Positions 51,355 to 60,101 of a DNA stretch of 64,000 nucleotides are shown piece after piece (within the stretch, counting starts at the first letter, position 1; every line of letters begins with the position of its first letter). Source of the stretch: Parazoarcus communis SWub3 = DSM 12120. GTDB taxonomy: Bacteria > Pseudomonadota > Gammaproteobacteria > Burkholderiales > Rhodocyclaceae. The position numbers were made by a program, and so were the translations under genes. Below the pieces are notes generated by a model. The model did not search any database. It had not been told where the DNA came from and saw only the letters and a program-made list of their open reading frames with translations. The stretch spans positions 1-64,000 of the forward strand of contig NZ_QKOE01000004.1 in assembly GCF_003226565.1 (NCBI RefSeq). Direction: 5' to 3'.

Positions 51355-52308
51355 TCAGCGCGGCGTGCTGGCCGCAGTTTGATACGCGCTGGGGCTGACG
51401 CCAAAGCGCTCGCGGAAACTGCGGCTGAAGTGGGAGACATCGGCGAAGCCGTGTTCCAGTGCGATGCGGGTGATGTTGCCGCTGCTGGTGCCGGCTGCAC
51501 TCAAGGTTTCGCAGGCGCGTTCGAGCCTGAGCTGCTGGATGAAGGCGCGGGGGCGCATGCCTGCGGCAGCGAACAGGTTGTACAGGCTGCGGCGTGACAT
51601 GTGCAGTGCAAGGGCGATGTCCTCGGGCCCGAGGGTGGGATCTCCGAGATGCTGCAGCACGAAGCGACGGGCTTCGGCCAGGCGCAGTCCGTCGCGACGA
51701 TCAGCATCGCGACGACTGGCCTGCTCCTGGCGCAGCGCGCTTTCGGTCAGGTTCAGCACCGAGTCCAGCAAGGCGGCCTGTGTCAGTGCGTCCAGCCCCC
51801 CTTTCTCACGCATGGCGCTGCGCAGCGTCAGTTGGGCGATGCGGGTGGGACCTTCAACGGGGCGCGGTGCACTGCCGAGGTCGCGCGCCTGTCGCATCCA
51901 GCGTTCGGCATCCTCTCCGGTGTAAAGCAAGGACAGAAAACGCGCGTCCTCAGACAGGCGAAGCGTGTAGGGGCGCACGGCGTCGTAGAAGGTCCATTGG
52001 TCGGCACGCAGGCTGTGTTCGACGCTACCTTGCTGGAACAGGCCGTCACCGTTGATCAGCCACAGCAGTTTGACGGCCGGTCCGTCCGTGGTCGCGGCGT
52101 GGTGACGGTTGCGCCGCACGCGGTGCTCGCACATCCGTACCTCGGCAACCCGGGCTTGCTGCAGGCGTACGCATAACCCTCGTCCGTGAAAGGGTGTCGA
52201 CCGCGCGACTTCGAAATCGAGCGGGATGAACTGCGAGGCCACCGCATCCTGCCAGTGGTCGTGGCGGGTTTCCTGCATGCGGAAGATGGGGCTGAGACCT
52301 GCATTCAT
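51355..52308 (-). CDS. AraC-family transcriptional activator
   Basis: 317 residues. An N-terminal AraC-binding-like domain of the FeaR/PF14525 type (CEHRVRRNRHH, VKLLWLINGDGLFQQG, WTFYDAVRPYTLRL) is followed by a two-helix-turn-helix AraC domain at about 210-312 (LGPEDIALALHMSRRSLYNLFAAAG, then ITRIALEHGFADVSHFSRSFRERFGVSPSAYQ). It sits directly upstream of the transporter, aldehyde dehydrogenase and alcohol dehydrogenase genes in the same direction and is their likely substrate-responsive activator. Confidence 0.93.
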   Translation of the reverse strand: MNAGLSPIFRMQETRHDHWQDAVASQFIPLDFEVARSTPFHGRGLCVRLQQARVAEVRMCEHRVRRNRHHAATTDGPAVKLLWLINGDGLFQQGSVEHSLRADQWTFYDAVRPYTLRLSEDARFLSLLYTGEDAERWMRQARDLGSAPRPVEGPTRIAQLTLRSAMREKGGLDALTQAALLDSVLNLTESALRQEQASRRDADRRDGLRLAEARRFVLQHLGDPTLGPEDIALALHMSRRSLYNLFAAAGMRPRAFIQQLRLERACETLSAAGTSSGNITRIALEHGFADVSHFSRSFRERFGVSPSAYQTAASTPR

Positions 52309-52863
52309 GGGCGGCCTATCGAGGGGTTAGGGTTTGCGTGTGGCTCGGTGGTTTCCCGAACCCGGACTCTCCCGGTGCCGGCTGGCACCTCCCCTCCAAT
52401 GGACTGCGTGACAGCTGCTGGCCAGAGTCGCAAGACAAGGATGCAGCTTGTTGATAAAAAAAGTTTAGTTACATGTTTTTTACAAGTCAATTATTTGATT
52501 GGCAGATGTCTGGGTGCGCGGCAAGGAGGTGCCTCTTGACTGTTTGGGTTGGGGTGTCTGAACCGACGAATCCCGTTCGCTCACTTGTGTGCAGCGTTTC
52601 GTCCCATCCTGGGGCAGTTGTGTAAAAACGGTACGGTGTCATCTGCGCAGATCATGACCAGCGTGTTACACCATCAAGCAGGTTGGTTGATAATAAGTAT
52701 TTGTATTTATTGAATTTACTTGTTGATTGCGTCGTTTCTAGATACAGGCACGGTAGTTGCCATGCACTGCCCACCACGCCATTCCTACGATGGCATAGGG
52801 GAGCGCTGCCCGGGTGGACAGGCCTGGCAGCACACATCAAGTAGAAACACCTGGAGACGATCC
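52309..52863. other. Intergenic region with AT-rich segment upstream of the porin
   Basis: 555 bp without a supportable gene between divergent araC-type and porin genes. Around 52440-52500 and 52680-52735 the sequence is strongly AT-rich (runs such as AAAAAAAG and TATTTGTATTTATT), unlike the rest of the window, and would suit bending, enhancer binding or IHF upstream of the sigma-54 promoter. I found no clear paired enhancer sites. Confidence 0.5.
52746..52761 (+). promoter_or_regulatory. Sigma-54 promoter of the porin gene
   Basis: AGGCACGGTAGTTGCC matches the RpoN consensus (TGGCACG-N4-TTGCW) at every key base: GG at 52747-52748 and GC at 52759-52760 with exactly 10 bases between. Transcription would start near 52772, giving an untranslated leader of about 90 bases before the porin ATG. 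Confidence 0.7.
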
Positions 52864-53982
52864 ATGACGAAAAAAATCATCGCGATGGCGATTGCTGCCA
52901 TTGCTTCCAGCGCTGCTTTTGCCCAGAGCAATGTCACCATCTACGGCAACATCGACATGGGCTACATGCATCGCAGCGGCAGTAGCGGCGCGGTGGTGAG
53001 CCAGAAGCAGAATGCGCTGGAGAGTGCCGCCTCCGAGAGTTATCTGGGCTTCAAGGGCGCCGAGGATCTGGGCAACGGCATGAAGGCCGTGTTCGACCTG
53101 CAACTTCTGCTCAACCCCGACGTGGGCGGCGGGACGACGACCGGGCGCTCGTACGTCGGTCTGGCGGGTGGTTTCGGTACGGTGGTCGCGGGTTATCTGG
53201 ATGGTCTGCGCTATGGGATCTACGGCAAGTACAACCCCTTTGGTAACTATTCCGTCGGCAATTTTGCGTCCATGACCACGCAGTACGACCGTGCGGCGAA
53301 CGCGGTAGCCTACATCTCGCCGAATTTCAGCGGCTTCACCCTGATCCTGGCGACCTCGACCAATACGCAGACCGCAGAAGGCGGACTCAATGGCGTTCAC
53401 GTCCCGGCGAAGACGCCGGGTGGCAACAAGGGTGACGACCGTCTGTTCTCTGCAAACCTGATCTATGCCAATGGCCCGTTGAGCATCGATCTTGACTATG
53501 AGACCACCAAGGCCGTCGGCTACTCGAGCAGCCGTCTGTTCGTGCTGACCACCGGCGCATCCTATGACTTCGGTCCGGTGAAGGTGTCGGGTGTGTACGA
53601 CGTGATCAAGGGTGATCGTAACTCGCTGATCGGCGGCAACATCGATCTGGGCGGCGGTGCCAACCTAGGTGGTCTGGCTGCCGACGAAAAGTATGACCGT
53701 CGCAACTGGTTCGTGGGTGTTCAGGTGCCGCTCAACGATCGCGCACGTTTGCTGGCCAGCTATGGTCAGATCAAGGACAAGACCCTGTCGGATGCCGATG
53801 CCAGCAAGTGGGCAATCGGTGCGCGCTACGCCCTGTCCAAGCGGACCGAACTGTATGCGGACTACGCTCAGATCCGGAACGACTCCAGCGCAGCCTTCAC
53901 CATCAATCCGAAGGGCAATTCGCAGGGCTTGAGTGGTTTGGGCACCAAGGGTATTGCAGTGGGCATGAAGCACAGCTTCTAA
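52864..53982 (+). CDS. General porin (betaproteobacterial trimeric type)
   Basis: 372 residues. ATG at 52864 with GGAG 7 bases upstream. Signal peptide KKIIAMAIAAIASSAAFA, then the typical mature start QSNVTIYGNIDMGYMHRSG. The body shows the 16-strand Gram-negative porin pattern (SYLGFKGAEDLGNGMKAVFDLQ, RSYVGLAGGFGTVVAGYLDGLRYG in loop 3, YALSKRTELYADYAQIRND) and a terminal Phe for BAM recognition. The sigma-54 promoter suggests control by nitrogen status or a specific enhancer-binding activator. Confidence 0.95.
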   Translation: MTKKIIAMAIAAIASSAAFAQSNVTIYGNIDMGYMHRSGSSGAVVSQKQNALESAASESYLGFKGAEDLGNGMKAVFDLQLLLNPDVGGGTTTGRSYVGLAGGFGTVVAGYLDGLRYGIYGKYNPFGNYSVGNFASMTTQYDRAANAVAYISPNFSGFTLILATSTNTQTAEGGLNGVHVPAKTPGGNKGDDRLFSANLIYANGPLSIDLDYETTKAVGYSSSRLFVLTTGASYDFGPVKVSGVYDVIKGDRNSLIGGNIDLGGGANLGGLAADEKYDRRNWFVGVQVPLNDRARLLASYGQIKDKTLSDADASKWAIGARYALSKRTELYADYAQIRNDSSAAFTINPKGNSQGLSGLGTKGIAVGMKHSF

Positions 53983-54026
53983 GCTCGCAGGCTTACGCCT
54001 GATCAGGGCAGTTCCGGTGCAGGCGG

Positions 54027-55712
54027 TCAGTCAGATGCCGTCCTGCGCCGGACACGGTACACACGTGCCTCGAAGGGGCGCAGACGCAGGCTGTGGGTAT
54101 CGTCGTGAGGTGCCACGGATAGGTTGGAGAGCAGCAGATCCGGGTGACATAAGATCCATTCCCGGTGGCGGTAGCTTGCTGGGTGTGGGGACAGATTGCA
54201 AATGACGGCAATGGCGCTGCCATCTGCCGCTTCGCGCACGTAGGCGTAGATCCGCCGGTTCCGTTTGCAGATCTCGACGTATCGACCGTCAATCAGCGGT
54301 GCCTCCTGGCGCCGCAACCGGATCAGCTTCCGGTAGTAGGCGAGGACAGAGCCGGGGTCCTGCTGCTGGCTGGCGACATTGACCGCCGGATACTCCGGGT
54401 TGAGCGGCAGCCATGGCTCTCCCGTGGTGAAACCGCCCTGTGGGGCGTCGCTCCAGGGCATGGGCGTACGGGCGTTGTCGCGCGAGGTCAAGGCGAGTTC
54501 GGCCAGAATTTCATCATCCATTTGCCCTGCCGCCCGCATCTGCTCGATACGATTGCGGGAGAAAACGTCGTTGAAGACGCTCAGGTCGTGGAAGGTCGTG
54601 TTTGCCATGCCGAGTTCCTGGCCTTGATAGATCAGCGGGGTTCCCTGCATCAGGAAATACATCGTGGCGAGCGCCGTTGCGCTTTGATTTCTCGGCGTGC
54701 CGACATCGCCCCAGCGCGAGATCACGCGCGGCAGTTCCGTATTTTCAATGTACAGGGCATTCCAGCCCTTGCCCTGCAGGGCCTGTTGCCACTTGCCCAG
54801 AATGCGCCGCAATGTTGGAACGTGGAGCGGATCGTGAGGATGTGACGACCACATGGTCCAGTGCTCGAACTGCAGGATCATGTCCAGCGGACCGCGTCCC
54901 GTACCGACCCATTCCAGGGCTTGCGCTGACGAGACGCCATTGGCCTCGCCAAGTGCGATGGCGTCATGACGGCGAAAGCTTTCGCGTGCGAACTCGTGAA
55001 CGAAGTCGAGTACGCCGGGGATGTTCATGTGTGCCTCGTAGGATGGCACACACCCGGTCCCGTCCGGATCGGGCAGGTCCGGTAGCCCGGGCTGCTTCTT
55101 CAGATGGGTGATGGCGTCCAGGCGGAATCCGTCGACGCCGCGCGCCAGCCACCAGCATGCGACCGAGCACAACGCGGCCCGTACCTCGGGATTATCCCAG
55201 TTGAGGTCTGGCTGATGTGCGCTGAACAAATGCAGGTAATACTGGCCAGTCGCGTCGTCTCGAGTCCAGGCCGGGCCGAGAAAGATGCTTTCCCAGTTGT
55301 TCGGGGGGGCGCCGTCGCGACCGTCCCGCCAGATGTACCAGTTCCGACGCGGACTTGAGCGAGTGCTGCGGGACTCGATGAACCAGGGATGCCGATCGCT
55401 GGTGTGGTTGATGACGAGGTCGATCATCAGGCGCATGCCACGACGATGAAGTTCGGCCAGCAGCAGGTCGAAATCAGCAAGCGTGCCGAATTCCGGGCCA
55501 ATGTCGCAGTAATTGCTGACATCATAGCCGTTATCCACGTTGGGTGAAGGAAACACCGGGCAGAGCCACAGGAGATCCACACCCAGCCATTCCAGGTAAT
55601 CCAGTTTCGACAGGATGCCGCGCAGGTCGCCGATGCCGTCACCGTTGCTGTCCATGAAGCTACGGGGGTAGATGTGGTAGATCACCGCCTGTTGCCACCA
55701 GGGTCTCGACAT
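54027..55712 (-). CDS. GH13 alpha-glucosidase-like enzyme with altered active-site motif
   Basis: 561 residues from the second ATG of a pair (55712; GGAG 7 bases upstream). It is an oligo-1,6-glucosidase/alpha-glucosidase-type GH13: WWQQAVIYHIYPRSF, DSNGDGIGDLRGI, CPVFPSPNVDNGYDVSNY, MIDLVINHTSD, nucleophile Asp199 in GVDGFRLDA, acid/base Glu256 in ALGEANGV. In region IV, however, the near-invariant NHDQPR is NTELPR (Asn324-Thr325-Glu326): the substrate-binding His and the third catalytic Asp are replaced. Activity may be weak, changed or lost. No transporter or regulator of sugar use is adjacent. Confidence 0.9.
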   Translation of the reverse strand: MSRPWWQQAVIYHIYPRSFMDSNGDGIGDLRGILSKLDYLEWLGVDLLWLCPVFPSPNVDNGYDVSNYCDIGPEFGTLADFDLLLAELHRRGMRLMIDLVINHTSDRHPWFIESRSTRSSPRRNWYIWRDGRDGAPPNNWESIFLGPAWTRDDATGQYYLHLFSAHQPDLNWDNPEVRAALCSVACWWLARGVDGFRLDAITHLKKQPGLPDLPDPDGTGCVPSYEAHMNIPGVLDFVHEFARESFRRHDAIALGEANGVSSAQALEWVGTGRGPLDMILQFEHWTMWSSHPHDPLHVPTLRRILGKWQQALQGKGWNALYIENTELPRVISRWGDVGTPRNQSATALATMYFLMQGTPLIYQGQELGMANTTFHDLSVFNDVFSRNRIEQMRAAGQMDDEILAELALTSRDNARTPMPWSDAPQGGFTTGEPWLPLNPEYPAVNVASQQQDPGSVLAYYRKLIRLRRQEAPLIDGRYVEICKRNRRIYAYVREAADGSAIAVICNLSPHPASYRHREWILCHPDLLLSNLSVAPHDDTHSLRLRPFEARVYRVRRRTASD

Positions 55713-55741
55713 CATGGTGCTCCGTTTCTGGAGAATCTGCG

Positions 55742-56623
55742 TCAATGCAAGATGGGCTCGTTCATCAGGTCGGCCATCCGTGCAGGTTTCAGGCCGGCTG
55801 TGGTGAGGTCGTGCAAGTAGGTGTCCGAAATGAGGTAGGCCAGTTCGGCCTCGCGTGGCGTCGTCAGGGTGTCACAGGCCCGAAGCTCGGCGTCTACTCG
55901 TCCTGGATGCACATGAACCAGCGGACGCGGACCAAGATTGCCAATGAAAGACCGCATCTTGGTGGAGAAGGGCTTGCCACTGTCGAAGTCGTGCAGTCCG
56001 CTGAACCCGTCATTGGCGCGAATGCCGGCCCGTCTGAGGTCATGACGCAAACCGAGCCCGAGCAGGTTGATGAGCATCGACTTTGGCACGGACTCGCCCC
56101 GGCGCAGCGAGCGGACAGGCGCTTCCACGCAATCCCTCACCCAGACCCGGCCGAGCGGGTAGCGCCGGATCAGTTCCGCAAGCAGGGCATCCCGTATTCC
56201 AGGCAGCAGATGGACATGCTGATGGCCGTCGATATGGTCGGGCGGCGCGCCCCATGCGTCTTCGAAGGCGTCGAGTTGGGCACGTACCTCATCTATCACG
56301 TGACCGGGTTTCAGACGACGGCTCAACGCACGTGCGAGCAGGCCGTGCAGCGAAGGGAGACGACCGTCGCGCGCGAGTACGCAGGAGCGGTGAAGTGGCG
56401 CATGGTCAGTCAGTGTAAGGTGCAGGCCGATATCGGCCGGCGTCATGCTGACCTGCCTGCTCAGGGCGGCTGCATCCCTTGCCCAGCCGGGCAGGCTTGT
56501 CATGCAACTGGTGGCACTGATACGGCCGGCCGAGATCAGCTCGAGGATCGCCTGGCTGACACCGGCAGACAGTCCGTAGTCATCTGCACAGACAATGATT
56601 GGGCGGAGCGGGCGCGGATGCAA
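55742..56623 (-). CDS. ChbG/HpnK-family deacetylase
   Basis: About 293 residues if a TTG at 56623 is used; the frame is open to 56695 without any ATG, so the start is uncertain. YdjC/ChbG/HpnK fold: metal-binding CADDYGLSAGVSQAI near the start, DIGLHLTLTDHAP, the DHIDGHQHVHLLPGI block with its His ligands, and VHVHPGR. Such enzymes remove acetyl groups from N-acetylated sugars, including hopanoid glycans and chito-oligosaccharides. It faces, divergently, a polyprenyl-phosphate glycosylation operon, which suggests a part in modifying a surface glycan or lipid. Confidence 0.85.
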   Translation of the reverse strand: MHPRPLRPIIVCADDYGLSAGVSQAILELISAGRISATSCMTSLPGWARDAAALSRQVSMTPADIGLHLTLTDHAPLHRSCVLARDGRLPSLHGLLARALSRRLKPGHVIDEVRAQLDAFEDAWGAPPDHIDGHQHVHLLPGIRDALLAELIRRYPLGRVWVRDCVEAPVRSLRRGESVPKSMLINLLGLGLRHDLRRAGIRANDGFSGLHDFDSGKPFSTKMRSFIGNLGPRPLVHVHPGRVDAELRACDTLTTPREAELAYLISDTYLHDLTTAGLKPARMADLMNEPILH

Positions 56624-56824
56624 GATGTTTGGTCCAAAAGTAGTAGTCCAGTCGCAGTGGGAACGCCCCCCGGGGGGGCGCAAAGCCCTTGCCAATAGGC
56701 GGAGTCAAGGCGCGCACGACGTGAAAGATGTTGTAACGGTACTGAACCATCGTCAACGTCCTGAATGGTTTATCGTGCACCCCCTCACCCTCCACCCTCG
56801 AGGGTTCTTTCGCGAGCTCGCGCC

Positions 56825-57835
56825 GTGTCCATCCCAGATTCTCTCGACGTTCATTCACATGTTGCCGCAACATCTGCGCGGCGCCCGCGACTCTCGGTCG
56901 TGATCCCGCTGTTCAACGAGAGTGGCAATCTTGGGCGCCTTCACCAGCGTCTGACCGCGGTTCTGCGAACGTTGGCGCTATCGGCGCATGAGGTCGTGTT
57001 CATTGACGATGGCAGCAGGGATCAGACTTTCGATGAGGTCGTTGCATTATGCGCGATCGACCCACACCTGAAGGCTATCCGTTTTGCACGTAATTTTGGC
57101 AAGGAGGCGGCAATGGCGGCGGGGCTGCGCGCGGCCTCAGGTGATGTGGTGGTGCTGATGGATGGTGATCTGCAGCATCCGCCGGAGTTGATTCCCGAGA
57201 TGCTTGAACGTTGGCGTCAGGGGGCAATGATGGTGACGGCCGTGCGTCGTTCGCGCGACACCGATCCATTGCTGAGGAGGTTGCTGTCACAAGCGTTCTA
57301 CCGCCTGTTCCGCAAGGTGTCCGAGGTGGCGCTGGCCGAGGGTGGCGGTGATTTCCGCGTGTTCGACAGGGCGGTCGTCGATGCAATCAACAGCCTGCCG
57401 GAACGCACCCGGTTCATGAAGGGCATTACCAGTTGGGTGGGATTCCGGCAGGCAGAGGTCGAGTTTGAGCCGGATGAACGTCTTGCCGGTGCGTCCGCCT
57501 GGTCGATGTTGCGACTGCTGCGTTATGCGATGGACGGGCTGTCTGCCTTCAGCACCTTGCCCTTGCGTGTCTGGTCGCTGATCGGGTTGGTGATGGCTGG
57601 CCTTGCCGGTGTTTATGGCGCGGTGCTGGTCGTTCGGGCAATGTTGTTTGGCATCGATCTTCCAGGCTATGTCTCCATCATGGTCTCTGGCCTATTCCTG
57701 TCCGGAATACAGCTGATCAGTCTCGGGGTGTTGGGTGAGTACATTGGCCGGATCTTCACTGAGGTCAAGGGCAGGCCGTTGTTTCTGGTATCCGAGCGCA
57801 TTGGCTTTGAGCGCGAGCCGGGGCCGCAGGGGTGA
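56825..57835 (+). CDS. Polyprenyl-phosphate glycosyltransferase (GT2, GtrB/ArnC-like)
   Basis: 336 residues from a GTG at 56825; an ATG at 56765 would add 20 residues, and neither has a good ribosome-binding site. GT2 domain: LSVVIPLFNESGNLGRL, VFIDDGSRDQT, FARNFGKEAAMAAGL and the metal-binding MDGDLQHPPEL. Two C-terminal membrane helices (about 255-320: VWSLIGLVMAGLAGVYGAVL and ISLGVLGEYIGRIF) are those of DPM1/GtrB-type enzymes that transfer sugar from a nucleotide to undecaprenyl phosphate. Its stop overlaps the next gene's GTG. Confidence 0.92.
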   Translation: MSIPDSLDVHSHVAATSARRPRLSVVIPLFNESGNLGRLHQRLTAVLRTLALSAHEVVFIDDGSRDQTFDEVVALCAIDPHLKAIRFARNFGKEAAMAAGLRAASGDVVVLMDGDLQHPPELIPEMLERWRQGAMMVTAVRRSRDTDPLLRRLLSQAFYRLFRKVSEVALAEGGGDFRVFDRAVVDAINSLPERTRFMKGITSWVGFRQAEVEFEPDERLAGASAWSMLRLLRYAMDGLSAFSTLPLRVWSLIGLVMAGLAGVYGAVLVVRAMLFGIDLPGYVSIMVSGLFLSGIQLISLGVLGEYIGRIFTEVKGRPLFLVSERIGFEREPGPQG

Positions 57836-59481
57836 GCTTGTTGTCTTTGCTCCGTGGTCCTGGGTCAGTGGCAGATACGGACATGGCCGGCTGTGCGCAA
57901 TGGGCTCGCTACCTTGCGGTGGTGGTGTTGCTGGCTGCCGGCTGCTATGTGCTGTTGAGTCATGCCGACCATGGCATCAGCAACGACGAGGAGGTCCAGC
58001 ATGTATACGGCCGCCTTCTGTTCGATTTCTATCTGTCGGGCCTGACCGATCTGCGCGCATTTGCGTACAAGAATCTCTATCTTTACGGGGGGCTGTTCGA
58101 TCTGATCGCCGCGAGCCTGGAGCGGCTCTTCGGGTTTGATCCGGATGGCGAGGCCGTCTGGACGATGCGGCACCTCTTGTCCGGCATCTTTGGTCTGGCT
58201 GGTTTGGCTGGCTGCTGGATGTTGGGGCGGCGTGTCGGAGGGGAGTGGGTAGGCTTGCTCGCATTGATCCTGCTGCTGATTACCGGGGCATGGACGGGAG
58301 CGATGTTCACGCATACCAAGGATATTCCGTTCGCAGCCGCAATGGTATGGGTGCTGTACTTTACGCTCGGGGTGTTGCGCGGCATGCCAACACCCGGTCT
58401 GGGAGAGCGGATCGGGCTTGGCGTTGCGCTTGGCTGCGCCTTTGGACTGCGTGTCGGCGCGGTGTTTGGAGTGTTCTACCTTGGCGTTGGCATACTCGTG
58501 ACGGCTTGGTTGCGTGCTGAGGGTAACTGGCGGCTGTCAGCGGGCATGGTGGTGCGCTCAGCGCTGGCCTTGTGGCCTTCGGTGGTATTGGCCTTCGTCC
58601 TGATGGGCGTGTTCTGGCCATGGGCGGTCAGGTCTCCGGAAAACCTGTGGACCGCGATGACGACATTCTCGCACTTCTCATTCGAGCTCTATACCGTGCT
58701 CGATGGCAAGGTGATGGCCAACGGTGAGGTCCCTCCTTACTATCTGTTGGCGTATCTGCTGGTGCGTCTGCCAGAGGTTTTTCTGCTCGGTCTGGGGTGT
58801 GCGTGTGTGGCCGGGTTGTCTGCGCGGTGGCAGAAACATGACGTTCTGCGTCGACCTGACTGGTTGCCGCTTGTGTTGGCCGGCTGCTTTCCGGTTCTCT
58901 ATACCTTGCTTGCCGCGCCCCCGCTTTACAACGGAATGCGGCACTTTACGTTCATTCTGCCTCCACTGGCTGTTCTGGCTGCGGCAGGATTGGTCGCAGG
59001 CTGGCGTGCGATGTCGAAATTCAACGGGGGGCGCCGGGTGGCGGCGCTGAGCTTGACCGTGCTGGTATCCCTCAGCCTTGTCGGGTTGGCGCGTCTTCAT
59101 CCCTACGAGCACTTGGCTTACAACGCATTGATCGGCGGGGTGGAGGGGACGCCCGGCAAGTGGGAGCAGGATTACTGGGCGGACAGCCTGCGCGAAGCCA
59201 GATCCATGCTCGAGGCTCGCCATAAGCACGAACCGGAGCCCGTCCATCCATACAAGGTCGCCGTATGCGCCGAGTCCCTGCAGGTCGCGGTGGGTCTTGA
59301 CCCGCGATTCGTTGTGACGCGCGACTGGCATGAGGCGGATTTCTTTCTTGCCGCGACCCATATGGCTTGCGATGAAGTGCTTGAGGGCGAGGTGATTGGC
59401 CGGGTCGAGCGTGCAGGGGTGACGCTTGCAGTGGTGAAGGATCGACGTAACCTGGTGGGCGAGGCGCGCAAGCCAAGATGA
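57832..59481 (+). CDS. Multipass membrane glycosyltransferase (GT39/ArnT-like superfamily)
   Basis: 549 residues, GTG start overlapping the GT2 stop (GTGA). About ten hydrophobic helices. The first loop after helix 1 holds the acidic pair NDEEVQHVYGR, the usual site of lipid-phosphate-sugar-using GT-C enzymes (Asp-Glu at about residue 51). HTKDIPFAAAMVWVLYF and the periplasmic C-terminal domain after about residue 420 are also typical. It probably moves the sugar from the lipid carrier made by the upstream enzyme to an envelope acceptor; the acceptor is unknown. Confidence 0.85.
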   Translation: MSLLSLLRGPGSVADTDMAGCAQWARYLAVVVLLAAGCYVLLSHADHGISNDEEVQHVYGRLLFDFYLSGLTDLRAFAYKNLYLYGGLFDLIAASLERLFGFDPDGEAVWTMRHLLSGIFGLAGLAGCWMLGRRVGGEWVGLLALILLLITGAWTGAMFTHTKDIPFAAAMVWVLYFTLGVLRGMPTPGLGERIGLGVALGCAFGLRVGAVFGVFYLGVGILVTAWLRAEGNWRLSAGMVVRSALALWPSVVLAFVLMGVFWPWAVRSPENLWTAMTTFSHFSFELYTVLDGKVMANGEVPPYYLLAYLLVRLPEVFLLGLGCACVAGLSARWQKHDVLRRPDWLPLVLAGCFPVLYTLLAAPPLYNGMRHFTFILPPLAVLAAAGLVAGWRAMSKFNGGRRVAALSLTVLVSLSLVGLARLHPYEHLAYNALIGGVEGTPGKWEQDYWADSLREARSMLEARHKHEPEPVHPYKVAVCAESLQVAVGLDPRFVVTRDWHEADFFLAATHMACDEVLEGEVIGRVERAGVTLAVVKDRRNLVGEARKPR

Positions 59482-59888
59482 ATGTGAAGGCACGATCCGG
59501 TTTTTCAAACCTGATGCGCTTTGCCGTCGTCGGTGTGGCAGGCACTTCAGCGCACTACGCGCTCTTGCTGAGTCTGGTGGAAGTGGCGGGGGTGGCTTAC
59601 CTGTGGGCTGCCGGCGCCGGCTTTCTGCTGGGTGCGCTGGTCAACTATGTACTGAGTCGAATGTTCGTGTTTGCGTCTGATCGGCCTCACGTCGACGCCT
59701 TGCCCCGGTTTCTGCTTGTGGCCTTGTCGGGACTGCTGTTGACCGTGATGCTGATGGCCGGACTGGTCGATCTGCTCGGCGTGCATTACCTGCTGGCGCA
59801 GGTACTGACCACGGTGCTGCTGCTGTTCTGGCACTACCTTGGAAATGCATTGTGGACTTTTGGGCAGCAGCCACGCCCAGATGCGTGA
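59478..59888 (+). CDS. GtrA-family membrane protein
   Basis: 136 residues with four transmembrane helices (FAVVGVAGTSAHYALLLSLVE, LWAAGAGFLLGALVNYVLSR, the LLVALSGLLLTVMLMAGL and LLAQVLTTVLLLFWHYLGN segments). The N-terminal RFAVVGVAGT and NY.LSR motifs are those of the GtrA/DPMS family, thought to flip polyprenyl-phosphate sugars. Its ATG overlaps the preceding stop, completing a three-gene GT2-GTC-GtrA operon. The 213 bp after it up to the convergent chemoreceptor gene hold nothing I can identify. Confidence 0.93.
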   Translation: MNVKARSGFSNLMRFAVVGVAGTSAHYALLLSLVEVAGVAYLWAAGAGFLLGALVNYVLSRMFVFASDRPHVDALPRFLLVALSGLLLTVMLMAGLVDLLGVHYLLAQVLTTVLLLFWHYLGNALWTFGQQPRPDA

Positions 59889-60101
59889 AGGCATGTCGAG
59901 GTGGCGCCAGCGTGGACGGCCGGGTGCGACCGTCGGGCTGGAGGCGTGTGCGGAGTTCAACGTGCTGGGGTTGAGCTTTGATGTCGATTTCAACCGTCCA
60001 GCGCTACGCCTGCCTTCGATCGGACGTCTGGCGGAGGACAACCATGATCCCGTGCTTTGGGGAATGGCAGGGTCGTGGTGCAGGGGGAGGGCGGCGACGC
60101 C

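Noticed and set aside
59889-60101. Coding region between the GtrA and chemoreceptor genes (frames at 59839-60240 plus strand and 59547-60041 minus strand)
   Set aside because: Both overlap recognisable genes, have no domain and no suitable ribosome-binding site.
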